Shown one piece after another: positions 6,595 through 12,827 of a stretch of 12,827 nucleotides of DNA. Each line of letters opens with the position of its first letter. Positions within the stretch are counted from its first letter, which is position 1. The position numbers were made by a program, and so were the translations under genes. The DNA is from CAYZJD01 sp964478455 (GTDB lineage Bacteria > Acidobacteriota > Terriglobia > Bryobacterales > Bryobacteraceae). The stretch lies in NCBI GenBank assembly GCA_964478455.1, contig CAYZJD010000103.1:1-12827 (forward strand), given 5' to 3'. The notes beneath the pieces were generated by a model, which had not been told where the DNA came from, ran no database searches, and saw only the letters and a program-made list of their open reading frames with translations.

Positions 6595-7291
6595 TCACAG
6601 TAGCTCCGCCCACCGGCCAAACACGAGACTGGACAGTTCCCGAAGACGGCCGGCGTTGACATAGGGATCAAGCGGGGCTGTGAGCTCCCGCACGTCGCCC
6701 TCGTTCTCGTCCTGCCGGATCCAGTCGGCGATCATCTCGGGGGTGACTTCAAGGTGAAACTGAAAGCCGTAAGCCTTCTCGCCGAACCGGAAAGCTTGAT
6801 GGCGGCAAGCGTCCGACCACCCGAGCCNNNNNNNNNNCGAGCCAGACAGCGCCATCCGGCAGATCGAAGGTTTCCCCGTGCCAGTGGAGGACGGTCTCGG
6901 TTTCCCGGAGCCCAGCAAGAAGGGGGTCGCGCCGCGCCGCTTCGGTCAGGCGTATCGGAAACCAGCCGATTTCCTTCACCGGGTTCCGGTAAACCCTGGC
7001 CCTGAGCGCCTTGGCGAGCAACTGAGCGCCCAGGCAAACGCCGAGCACAGGCTTTCCCGCCTCCAGCGCCGCCCGGATGAGATCCAGTTCGGCACGGAGA
7101 CACGGCAGGTCGTCGTTGGCGGACATCGGCCCGCCCATGGAGATCAATCCAGCCGCCTCGGCGATGGAAGGTACTGGGGCGGAACCCCGGAACAGATCGA
7201 CGTAATCGTACTCGATGCCCCTGGTCCCCAGCGCCTCGGCGATCAGACCCAGGTGTTCGAAAGGCACATGCCGGAACGCCAGCACCCTCAT
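6595..7291 (-). CDS. Class I glutamine amidotransferase-like protein, interrupted by a 10-N gap
   Basis: A GATase1-fold protein related to GMP synthase-type amidotransferase domains and free-standing homologues; its substrate is unknown. Motifs: SMGGPMSAND (51-60, oxyanion region), PVLGVCLGAQLLAKAL with nucleophile C86, VLHWHGETFDLPDGAVWL before the gap, and QAFRFGEKAYGFQFHLEVTP after it, carrying the catalytic His and Glu of the Cys-His-Glu triad. Ten Ns at 6828-6837 separate two reading frames. The six bases on both sides of the Ns are the same (cgagcc on the plus strand); collapsing that overlap joins the frames as DGAVWLGWSDACRHQAF and gives an intact 226-aa protein. The ATG at 7289-7291 follows a purine-rich gaggaggggg ribosome-binding site. 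The amidase gene ends 29 nt upstream on the same strand, so co-transcription is possible. I regard it as functional with an assembly artefact. Confidence 0.85.
6828..6837. other. Assembly gap of 10 N
   Basis: A run of exactly ten Ns, flanked on both sides by the hexamer cgagcc (6822-6827 and 6838-6843). This looks like a scaffold join between contigs whose ends overlap and were not merged. Confidence 0.97.
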
Positions 7292-7320
7292 TCCCCCTCC
7301 TCTGTTCCTCCGTGCTTAGC

Positions 7321-8566
7321 TCAGGGCCGCTTCTCGGCCACCTGGAAGTGACTCAGACTGGCAGCGTAGTTGGAGAGGCCCTTGAACAGCGCTTCGGCCA
7401 CGCGCTGCCGGTAGGCGGCGCGTTTCAGCAGTTTCTCCTCGCGCGGATGCGTGACAAATCCAATCTCGGCCAGCACGGAGGGCATCGACGCGCCGATGAG
7501 CACGACGAAAGGCGCCCGGCGAACGCCGCGGTCCTTGGCATCACGGTTGTTCCTGGCGGCCATGACGACGAGCGAGGATTGGATGCGCGCGGCGAACTCG
7601 CGCGATTCCTCCAGCTTGTTCGTCAGCGCAATCTTCTTGAGCAGGTCCTGAAGCTCGTGAATGGTCTTTTCCGAGCTGGCGTTCTCCCGCGCTGCCACCT
7701 CGAGTGCGCCGGGCGAGCCGCTAAAGTTCAAGTAATACGTCTCCGGCCCGGCGGCCGATCGGGCGCCCGAGTTGGCATGGATTGAAAGAAACAGGTCTGC
7801 CTCGCGCTCGTTCGCCAGCGCCGTGCGCTCCTCCAGCGCCACGAAGGTGTCGTCCGTGCGCGTGTAGACAACTTCAGCGCCAAGCCGCTCCTCGATCAGC
7901 TTGCCGAGGCGGAGAGCGACATCAAGCACGAGTTCCTTCTCGGTGAGACCGCCGCGGCCGATGGTGCCGGTGTCATGTCCGCCGTGTCCGGGATCCAGAA
8001 CCACGCGCGACAGCTTCAAGCCGAGCGCCCGCACCAGCGATCGCCTGCCGGTCTGGTCCCGCCGCGCCGGCTGGGGGGCGCCGGCAGGGCCGGCCTTGAC
8101 GGCCTCCTGCGGCTCGGGCTTCCCGGCTCGGGCCGTCGTTGTCTCCTGAGACGGCGGAGGTGGCTTAGGAGCAGCGGGAGCAGCTGCCGTGGGCTCCGGG
8201 GCCGTCACGGGCTTCGGCGCCGCCGGGCGAAGTTCAATCATGAGCCGGTTTGGATTGGCAAGCTGGGCTGAACTGAACTCAGCCGGCGCAGCCAGGTCGA
8301 GCACCACCCTTGTGTAACCCTGCTCGGGCTCCGCGATGCGGATCTGCCTCAGCAAGCGGTCGCCGACGCGCACCGCGTGCGTGGGCTCGCCAGTGAGGGC
8401 CGGACGGGCGCCGAGGATATCGAAGTAAACGCGGTCAGGATCGGCCAGCCGCCCGGAACGGTACTGGAAGTCGCCGCTGGCCTCGATCGCGATGCGCGTT
8501 GCGTAATCGAGCGACCAAAAACGGATCCCGGTAATAGCCGGGCTTTCAGCCGTCTGAGCAGAGGCA
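7321..8566 (-). CDS. N-acetylmuramoyl-L-alanine amidase (AMIN plus Amidase_3), 5' end in gap
   Basis: A periplasmic zinc amidase of the AmiC type that cleaves the bond between MurNAc and the stem peptide. The frame stays open to the 100-N gap at 8567, giving 414 visible residues. The N-terminal AMIN domain (about 9-110) includes ITGIRFWSLDYATRIAIEAS and LADPDRVYFDILG, then PNRLMIEL. AMIN domains direct such enzymes to the envelope or septum. A Pro/Ala/Glu-rich linker spans about 112-175. The Amidase_3 domain follows: VVLDPGHGGHD with zinc ligand H194, GGLTEKE with E209, LSIHANS with H263, and VLAEIGFVTHP with catalytic E367. A GTG at 8371-8373 could be mistaken for the start, but it would cut the AMIN domain in half. 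The signal peptide and true start lie in the gap. The adjacent transglycosylase suggests joint peptidoglycan remodelling. Confidence 0.93.
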
Positions 8567-8666
8567 NNNNNNNNNNNNNNNNNNNNNNNNNNNNNNNNNN
8601 NNNNNNNNNNNNNNNNNNNNNNNNNNNNNNNNNNNNNNNNNNNNNNNNNNNNNNNNNNNNNNNNNN
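8567..8666. other. Assembly gap of 100 N
   Basis: Exactly 100 Ns, the usual placeholder for a gap of unknown length. It hides the 3' end of the lytic transglycosylase gene and the 5' end of the amidase gene. Unlike the 10-N gap, the flanking bases show no useful overlap. Confidence 0.98.
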
Positions 8667-9299
8667 AAACTCAAGGGGCGCGTAAGCTTCGCCGGCCGCG
8701 GCCGTTTCGGTGGCGGGCTCGGGCCTCGGCTCGAGCGCGGCGGCGCGGCGGGCGGCGTCGTACCTGGCGCTGACCAGCCGTACGTAGTTCTGAGTCTCGG
8801 GATAAGGCGGCACGCCGCCATGGCGAAGGACGGCTCTCTCACCGGCGTTGTAAGCGGCCAGGGCCAGGCGGTCGTCCTTGAAGAGGTCGAGCAGATGGCG
8901 CAGGTAGCGCACGCCTCCGGAAACGTTCTCCCGGGAGTTGAAGCTGTTGCGGACGCCGAACCGGCGCGCCGTCGAGGGGATCAACTGCATCAGACCCTCG
9001 GCGCCCTTCGGGGAGACAGCGAACGCATTGAAGTTGCTCTCCACCTCGATGACGGAATGCACCAGGAGCGGGTCCACCTCGTGGCGTTTCGCAGTCTCGT
9101 CGATCAGCGAGCGGACGGCCGGATCCTTCGGCCTCGTCGCGCCGGCGTAGGCCGGACGGACTACGGTGCGGATCAGGCGGCCGGTGCGGCCGTCCAGTCT
9201 CACGATCGAGGTCACCGTGCTGGGTGAGGCATTTGGACCGGCTGCGCCGGCAACGGCCGCCGCCAACAAAGCCCCGAAAGGTATGAAACAAAATCGCAT
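8667..9299 (-). CDS. Lytic transglycosylase (SLT domain), 3' end in gap
   Basis: The first 211 residues of a Slt/MltE-like lytic transglycosylase, which cleaves the MurNAc-GlcNAc bond of peptidoglycan with 1,6-anhydro product formation. Residues 1-20 form a signal peptide (RFCFIPFGALLAAAVAGAA), pointing to export to the periplasm. The SLT domain at about 60-185 shows VDPLLVHSVIEVESNFNAFA with catalytic Glu E87 in the ESxFN motif, SPKGAEGLMQLIPSTARRFG (96-115), GGVRYLRHLLDLF and LALAAYNAGERAV (145-157). The tail is Ala/Pro/Glu-rich and runs into the Ns. The ATG at 9297-9299 is chosen because it begins the signal peptide and sits close behind a strong promoter; an in-frame ATG 15 codons upstream (9344) would overlap that promoter. 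No clear Shine-Dalgarno is present. Confidence 0.9.
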
Positions 9300-9315
9300 G
9301 ATTCTGTTCTGTCGT

Positions 9316-9344
9316 ATTATAACCGCAAATCCGATTCTAGCCAA
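9316..9344 (-). promoter_or_regulatory. Sigma70-type promoter of the lytic transglycosylase gene
   Basis: On the minus strand TTGGCT (9339-9344; 4 of 6 to the -35 consensus) is followed after 17 bp by a perfect TATAAT (9316-9321). The -10 box ends 16 nt before the ATG at 9299, so transcription would start only about 9 nt upstream of the start codon, giving a nearly leaderless mRNA. The AT-rich boxes stand out in this GC-rich region. Confidence 0.75.
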
Positions 9345-9394
9345 TCCGTCCCGCGCCTTGGCGCTCCGGCCTCACCGGCGGTTCCCGCGGGCGA

Positions 9395-9426
9395 CCGGGC
9401 CCGACCTTCAGCGGGCCGGGGCCCGG
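9395..9426 (+). other. GC-rich hairpin in the mobA upstream region
   Basis: CCGGGCCC at 9395-9402 can pair with GGGCCCGG at 9419-9426 across a 16-nt loop, and nearby bases offer alternative pairings. It lies about 60 nt before the mobA ATG. Its role is unknown; strong stems arise easily in such GC-rich sequence. I do not recognise the motif of the known Moco RNA element here. Confidence 0.3.
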
Positions 9427-9487
9427 CCGCTCGTGCTAGGCCGCGGCGTCCAAGGAGCAGCAGGGGCAGACCTGTTACCATTGGGGC

Positions 9488-10084
9488 ATGCGTAGGGCCG
9501 GTTTCGTGCTGGTGGGCGGCCGGAGTTCGCGCATGGGCCGCGACAAGGCGCTGCTCTCCTATCGTGGCCGGACGCTCACTGAGCACGTGGCTGAGGTGGT
9601 TAAGGAAGCGACCGGCAGCGTGACTCTCATCGGAGAGCCGGCTCGCTATCAACACCTTGGATATAAAGTAATTCCCGACATCGTGCCAGGCTGTGGGCCA
9701 CTCGGAGGCATTCGGACAGCACTTGAATACACCGAGGCGGAGTGGAACCTGATCACCGCTTGCGACATGCCCGGGCTCAAGCCGGACTTCCTGTGCCGCC
9801 TGCTCGATGCAGCCGAAGCGGAGGGCGCCGATTGCCTGATGCCGGAGTCGCCCTCGGGCCGCCGCGAGCCACTGTGTGCCGTCTACCGGCGGACCTGTCT
9901 CGAGGCCGTCGAGCGCGCGCTCCGGGAAGGCCAGTGGAGGACCAGCGAGGCACTGGAAGGCTCGCGCGTCGTGCGTTTGCACATCGGCGAAGCGGCGTGG
10001 TTCGAAAACCTGAACACGCCGGAGGACTGGTCGGCTCACCTGAAGGGGTCGCGCCAAGCCTTCAGCTCTACCGCCCATGATTGA
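9488..10084 (+). CDS. mobA: Molybdenum cofactor guanylyltransferase (MobA-like)
   Basis: A 198-aa nucleotidyltransferase of the MobA family, which transfers GMP to molybdopterin to form the guanine dinucleotide cofactor in the cytoplasm. The N-terminal nucleotide-binding signature is VGGRSSRMGRDKALL (9-23), matching the family pattern LxGGxSxRMGxDKA. GCGPLGGIRTAL (68-79) and CDMPGL (92-97, with the metal-binding Asp) follow, and FENLNTPEDW (172-181) is the typical C-terminal motif. Length is normal for a stand-alone MobA. A related NTP-transferase such as MocA is possible, but the motif set favours MobA. The ATG at 9488 has only a weak ggggc upstream. Its last 8 nt overlap the ATPase gene. 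No other molybdopterin gene or molybdoenzyme is in the window. Confidence 0.85.
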   Translation: MRRAGFVLVGGRSSRMGRDKALLSYRGRTLTEHVAEVVKEATGSVTLIGEPARYQHLGYKVIPDIVPGCGPLGGIRTALEYTEAEWNLITACDMPGLKPDFLCRLLDAAEAEGADCLMPESPSGRREPLCAVYRRTCLEAVERALREGQWRTSEALEGSRVVRLHIGEAAWFENLNTPEDWSAHLKGSRQAFSSTAHD

Positions 10085-10826
10085 ACACTTCCCCCACTAC
10101 ATCGAATTCCGCCACGTCTATAAGACGTTCGACACCCCCGTTTTGGACGACGTGAGTTTCCACGTCAAGCCGGGCGAAACGGTGGCGATCATCGGGCGAA
10201 GCGGGGTGGGCAAGTCCGTGACCCTGGCCCATATCATGGGGTTTCTTAGGCCCGACAGCGGGGAGATCATTGTCGCCCACGAGAACATCACCCGCTTCAG
10301 CGAGGCGGAACTGCGGCGGATTCACAAGAAAGTGACCATGGTGTTCCAGTCCGGGGCGCTGTTCGATTCACTAACGGTCGCCGAGAACGTGCTTTTCTCC
10401 CTGGAGTTGCGGGAGGACTACGACGCGACGAACAAGGAGCAGGTAGTGGAGGGCCTGCTCGAGATGGTGGATCTGGCCGAATACAAGGACGTCTACCCGG
10501 CCGACCTCTCGACCGGGTACAAGCGTGCCGTCGCCATCGCGCGCGCTCTTGCCGCCCAGCCGGAGTGCATCCTCTACGACGAGCCCACGACGATGGTCGA
10601 CCCGATCATGTCGGATCACCTGACCAACTTGATGCTGCGGCTGAAGAAACAACTCAGTCTCACCTCGGTGGTGGTGACGCACGACCTCGAACTGATGCGG
10701 AGCGTGGCCGACCGCGTGGTGGTCCTTCATGAAGGCCGGGTCATTTACTTCGGGCCGGCGGCCGGACTGGAAGAATCCGAGCACCCCCACATTCAGGACT
10801 TCCTGGCAATGGACCGCGTGGGGTAG
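10077..10826 (+). CDS. ABC transporter ATP-binding protein, MlaF-like, with variant signature motif
   Basis: A 249-aa cytoplasmic ABC ATPase most like the MlaF/Mkl group that powers phospholipid or lipid transport with MlaE and MCE proteins. Walker A is GRSGVGKS at 40-47, the Q-loop is VFQSGALFDSLT (Q91), Walker B is CILYDE at 164-169 with D168 and catalytic E169, and the H-loop is VVVTHD with H202. The GALFDSLTVxENV stretch is typical of the MlaF group. Two motifs depart from the norm: the ABC signature reads LSTGYKR at 144-150 instead of LSGGMxKR, and the D-loop region reads TTMVDP instead of TTGLDP. The ATG lies inside the end of mobA (8-nt overlap), implying translational coupling. No permease, MCE or substrate-binding gene is adjacent, so partners must lie elsewhere. 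Family assignment is good; substrate is inferred. Confidence 0.85.
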   Translation: MIEHFPHYIEFRHVYKTFDTPVLDDVSFHVKPGETVAIIGRSGVGKSVTLAHIMGFLRPDSGEIIVAHENITRFSEAELRRIHKKVTMVFQSGALFDSLTVAENVLFSLELREDYDATNKEQVVEGLLEMVDLAEYKDVYPADLSTGYKRAVAIARALAAQPECILYDEPTTMVDPIMSDHLTNLMLRLKKQLSLTSVVVTHDLELMRSVADRVVVLHEGRVIYFGPAAGLEESEHPHIQDFLAMDRVG

Positions 10827-10879
10827 CGCGAGAGACGTCGCCCGCCGGCATCCCGCTTTGAAGCCACTCGATTCGCAGC

Positions 10880-10907
10880 TTGTCTCGGGCGCGGAATCAC
10901 GTATCAT
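10880..10907 (+). promoter_or_regulatory. Candidate sigma70 promoter of the TIM-barrel gene
   Basis: TTGTCT (10880-10885; 4 of 6) and TATCAT (10902-10907; 5 of 6) are separated by 16 bp. The -10 box ends 20 nt before the ATG at 10928, leaving a leader of about 13 nt that still contains a purine-rich agagga ribosome-binding site. This suggests transcription separate from the ABC ATPase gene upstream. Confidence 0.55.
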
Positions 10908-10927
10908 TGCGGAAGAGGATCGGACTC

Positions 10928-11761
10928 ATGAGTATTGAAATCGGCGTCAACATGGAGTTCATCAGGCATGAGGACAAGCCGTTCGCGGCAGGTGTGGAGC
11001 GGGCGGCCCAGCTCGGGTTCAAGTACGTGGAACCAATGGTCCACAACGGCCGCGAGCTGCTGAGCGAAGCGGGCTACTTCCACTCGTTCTCTCTGGACGA
11101 CGATCCGGGGGAGATGAAAGAGGTCCTGGACAGGCACGGCGTGAAAGCGTCCGGCTTGAGCGCGCACTGCCCGCTGATGCGGCCGGAGATCAGCGTGCCG
11201 TACTTGCAGAAAGCGATCCGCATGGCCGCGGGAATTGGCGCGCCGGTGATCAACACCGACGAGGGAATCCGCCCGCCGTGGCTGCCGGTGGATGAAGAAG
11301 CGTTCACCGTCATCAAGTACACGCTGACCACGGTGCTGCGCACAGCCGAGCGGCACGGCGTCGCCATCGGGATCGAGCCGCACCAGAGCATTACGAAGAC
11401 CACCGAGGGACTGATGAAGATCGCGACGCTGGTGGATCACCCGTTGTTGCGCATCAACTACGACACCGGCAACGCACACCTCGGCGGCGCAGATCCTTAC
11501 GAGGGCTTGCGCCGGGCCGGCAAGCGGCTGGCGCACATCCACGCCAAGGACATCTCCTACGAGCAGTCGGGCGCCGAGCGCGGCAAGGTGACGGGCACGG
11601 CGGTCGGGTGCGCCTGCGGCGACGGCGTGATCGACTGGGCAAAAGTGGTCGCGGTCCTGAGAGAGGTCGGCTTCAGCGGCGTGCTGTCGGTGGAGTGCGG
11701 CACATCCGAGCAGGCCGCCCGGAGCCTGGCACACCTGTCGGGGATCCTGGCAAGGGGCTAA
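10928..11761 (+). CDS. Sugar phosphate isomerase/epimerase-like TIM-barrel protein
   Basis: A 277-aa protein of the xylose isomerase-like TIM-barrel superfamily (AP endonuclease 2 fold), which includes ketose epimerases, hydroxypyruvate isomerases and inositol-pathway enzymes. Candidate metal ligands in the expected order are E150 (IGIEPHQS), D179 (INYDTGNAHLGG), H205 (HIHAKD) and E256 (LSVECG). There is no signal peptide, so it should be cytoplasmic. The ATG at 10928 is chosen because the barrel's first strand (IEIGVNMEF) begins right after it, agagga lies 8 nt upstream, and a promoter fits just ahead; an in-frame TTG at 10880 would overlap that promoter. The specific substrate cannot be read from the sequence. 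A role with the deoxysugar kinase earlier in the window is conceivable but they are 5.5 kb apart. It converges on the lipoprotein gene with a 10-bp gap. Confidence 0.8.
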   Translation: MSIEIGVNMEFIRHEDKPFAAGVERAAQLGFKYVEPMVHNGRELLSEAGYFHSFSLDDDPGEMKEVLDRHGVKASGLSAHCPLMRPEISVPYLQKAIRMAAGIGAPVINTDEGIRPPWLPVDEEAFTVIKYTLTTVLRTAERHGVAIGIEPHQSITKTTEGLMKIATLVDHPLLRINYDTGNAHLGGADPYEGLRRAGKRLAHIHAKDISYEQSGAERGKVTGTAVGCACGDGVIDWAKVVAVLREVGFSGVLSVECGTSEQAARSLAHLSGILARG

Positions 11762-11771
11762 CGACCGGCCA

Positions 11772-12827
11772 CTACCGCCAGAGAGATCGCAGGCTCTCGC
11801 GCAGGCGGGTCCAGAAGGATCTGCTGGCCTCGGCAGGGGCCTCCGTTTCGGGTTCGCCAGCCGGCTCGGGCGCCTCCAAGGACGGGGTCCAAGGTTTCCT
11901 CTGCACCAGGCGAACGTGATAGCCCTGGAACGCATATGTGCGCCGGTAACGCTGGCCGTTCCTGTCCTCAACGATCAGCGAGAAGCTCGGGGGGGCGGAG
12001 CTGCCCGTGCCGGGCGCGTGAACCTCGACCGGGTAGTAGCCGCGCAGGTTGCGCTCGATATAAGCCGTCTCATAGCGGTGCCGCCGCTGGCTCCAAACGA
12101 AGACGCGGAAACTGTCGAACTGGTAAGGCTCGAGGCCGCGGGCAATCGTGGTCCAGAGCCAGTTCTGTTTGACCTCGCCGCGGTCGCGCACCTCGCCGAG
12201 GGAGAAATACGAGGTGATGCGGTGTCCCTCGGCATACTGCGCCACTTCGTCAGGAATGGACATCACCAGCATCCGGAAAAGGACCCATCCGGCGCGGGCG
12301 TCGGGCAGCCGGACAAGGCTCCAGTCATCCATGGGAACCGAGGCTGCCAGCTCGGGGGTGGGCTCCGGTTCCTGGGGCGAGAAGGGAATCCTGGGCGCAA
12401 GCCGGTGCGCCACCACGTCCACGCGGTCGCCTTCCTTCAATTGGTGGAAACTGGGAGCCTGCCGGTTCGGGTGGGTGTGAACGTTCAAGGTTTCGTAGAC
12501 GGTGGCAGCGCCTTGGGATGGCAGCCGGCCCGCCTGCCGCGCTAAGGCGCGAAGCTCCGCCATCTGCCCGGGGCTGAACAACAGCCGGCCGTCGATCCAT
12601 CCCTCGACGCCAGCCGCCGTGCGCACCTTCAGGAAACGGCGCCGCCGGGACACCACTTCGAGCTTCTCGCCGTGCTTCACGGTTGCGACCGCCGGTTCAC
12701 GCGGGCCGAGTTCGCGCCGCAGGTTGAGCGTAGCCGGCGCGACGAAGCCTTCGCCGATGGCGGGAGAGCGCTTGTCGTCGCCGCAACCGCACAGCCAGAG
12801 CAAGAACAGAGCGGGCAGGACGGGGCG
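11772..12827 (-). CDS. Putative lipoprotein with two SH3-like domains, 5' end outside window
   Basis: The frame is open to the window edge, giving 351 visible residues; the start codon lies beyond 12827. The visible N-terminus is a hydrophobic lipoprotein-type signal (PALFLLWLCGCGDD) with a lipobox-like LCGC, so C15 of the visible part is the likely lipidated Cys. Residues about 32-84 form a bacterial SH3 domain (TLNLRRELG, VATVKHGEKLEVV, GWIDGRLLF), and about 111-186 a second one (ETLNVHTHPN, KEGDRVDVVAH, GWVLFRML) with a Pro/Glu-rich insertion. Residues 187-310 match no family I recognise but contain aromatic-rich strands. A Pro/Glu/Ala-rich stretch and a basic, aromatic tail (SFWTRLRESLRSLWR) end the protein. 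SH3-like domains of this kind usually bind peptidoglycan or proteins in the envelope. Exact function unknown. Confidence 0.8.
   Translation of the reverse strand, partial: RPVLPALFLLWLCGCGDDKRSPAIGEGFVAPATLNLRRELGPREPAVATVKHGEKLEVVSRRRRFLKVRTAAGVEGWIDGRLLFSPGQMAELRALARQAGRLPSQGAATVYETLNVHTHPNRQAPSFHQLKEGDRVDVVAHRLAPRIPFSPQEPEPTPELAASVPMDDWSLVRLPDARAGWVLFRMLVMSIPDEVAQYAEGHRITSYFSLGEVRDRGEVKQNWLWTTIARGLEPYQFDSFRVFVWSQRRHRYETAYIERNLRGYYPVEVHAPGTGSSAPPSFSLIVEDRNGQRYRRTYAFQGYHVRLVQRKPWTPSLEAPEPAGEPETEAPAEASRSFWTRLRESLRSLWR

Noticed and set aside
6595..7291. Amidotransferase as a frameshifted pseudogene
   Set aside because: The frame change coincides with the N run, and merging the identical flanking hexamers restores a continuous protein with the full catalytic triad.
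9317..10078. 253-codon minus-strand open frame opposite mobA
   Set aside because: MobA motifs on the plus strand are unambiguous; the antisense translation shows no domain and would run into the transglycosylase promoter.
10904..11971. 355-codon minus-strand open frame opposite the TIM-barrel gene
   Set aside because: It is antisense to a gene with conserved metal-ligand motifs, and its composition is Arg/Ala/His-rich with no domain pattern.
1..12827. CRISPR array, tRNA or rRNA gene, toxin-antitoxin pair, or phage defence genes
   Set aside because: No regularly spaced repeats, tRNA-like ends, rRNA segments or defence-family motifs were seen; the window is explained by housekeeping, envelope and sugar-metabolism genes.

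Overview
The window looks like a fragment of a GC-rich draft or metagenome-assembled bacterial chromosome. The gene families fit an acidobacterium of the Bryobacterales/Solibacter type: an AMIN-domain amidase with a Pro/Ala linker, a GH29 fucosidase with a RhaB-like kinase, and a lone Mla-type ATPase with a variant signature. That placement is inferred from gene content and composition, not from any search. Two runs of N (10 at 6828-6837 and 100 at 8567-8666) mark scaffold joins, and both break genes.

Layout. (1) 1-3808, plus strand: the end of pheS, then pheT (TTG start), then a secreted GH29 alpha-L-fucosidase whose GTG start overlaps the pheT stop by 4 nt. (2) 3822-3903: a perfect 30-bp inverted repeat around a 22-nt spacer, probably a REPIN/MITE-like mobile palindrome. 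It ends one base before the ATG of a RhaB-type kinase (3905-5371). (3) 5387-9299, minus strand: reading leftwards, a lytic transglycosylase, an AMIN/Amidase_3 N-acetylmuramoyl-L-alanine amidase, a class I glutamine amidotransferase, an Rrf2-family regulator with three candidate Fe-S cysteines, and clpP. (4) 9488-10826, plus strand: mobA, overlapping by 8 nt an MlaF-like ABC ATPase that has no permease gene beside it. (5) 10928-11761, plus strand: a TIM-barrel sugar isomerase/epimerase-like protein, convergent with a minus-strand lipoprotein carrying two SH3-like domains, whose start lies beyond the window edge.

Functional links. PheS and PheT form phenylalanyl-tRNA synthetase. The fucosidase and the deoxysugar kinase may belong to deoxyhexose use, but no isomerase or aldolase of that pathway is here. 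The transglycosylase and amidase are a peptidoglycan-hydrolase pair. Rrf2 and clpP are probably co-transcribed. No CRISPR array, phage, defence island, tRNA or rRNA was seen. No gene-free stretch exceeds 300 bases; the longest is 9300-9487 (188 bp), which holds a strong minus-strand promoter and a GC-rich hairpin.

I found no clearly new multi-gene system. The observations most worth following up are the palindrome that replaces the kinase leader, the ABC ATPase with a non-canonical signature motif, the Rrf2-ClpP pairing, and an apparent frameshift in the amidotransferase that a 6-bp contig-end overlap explains.
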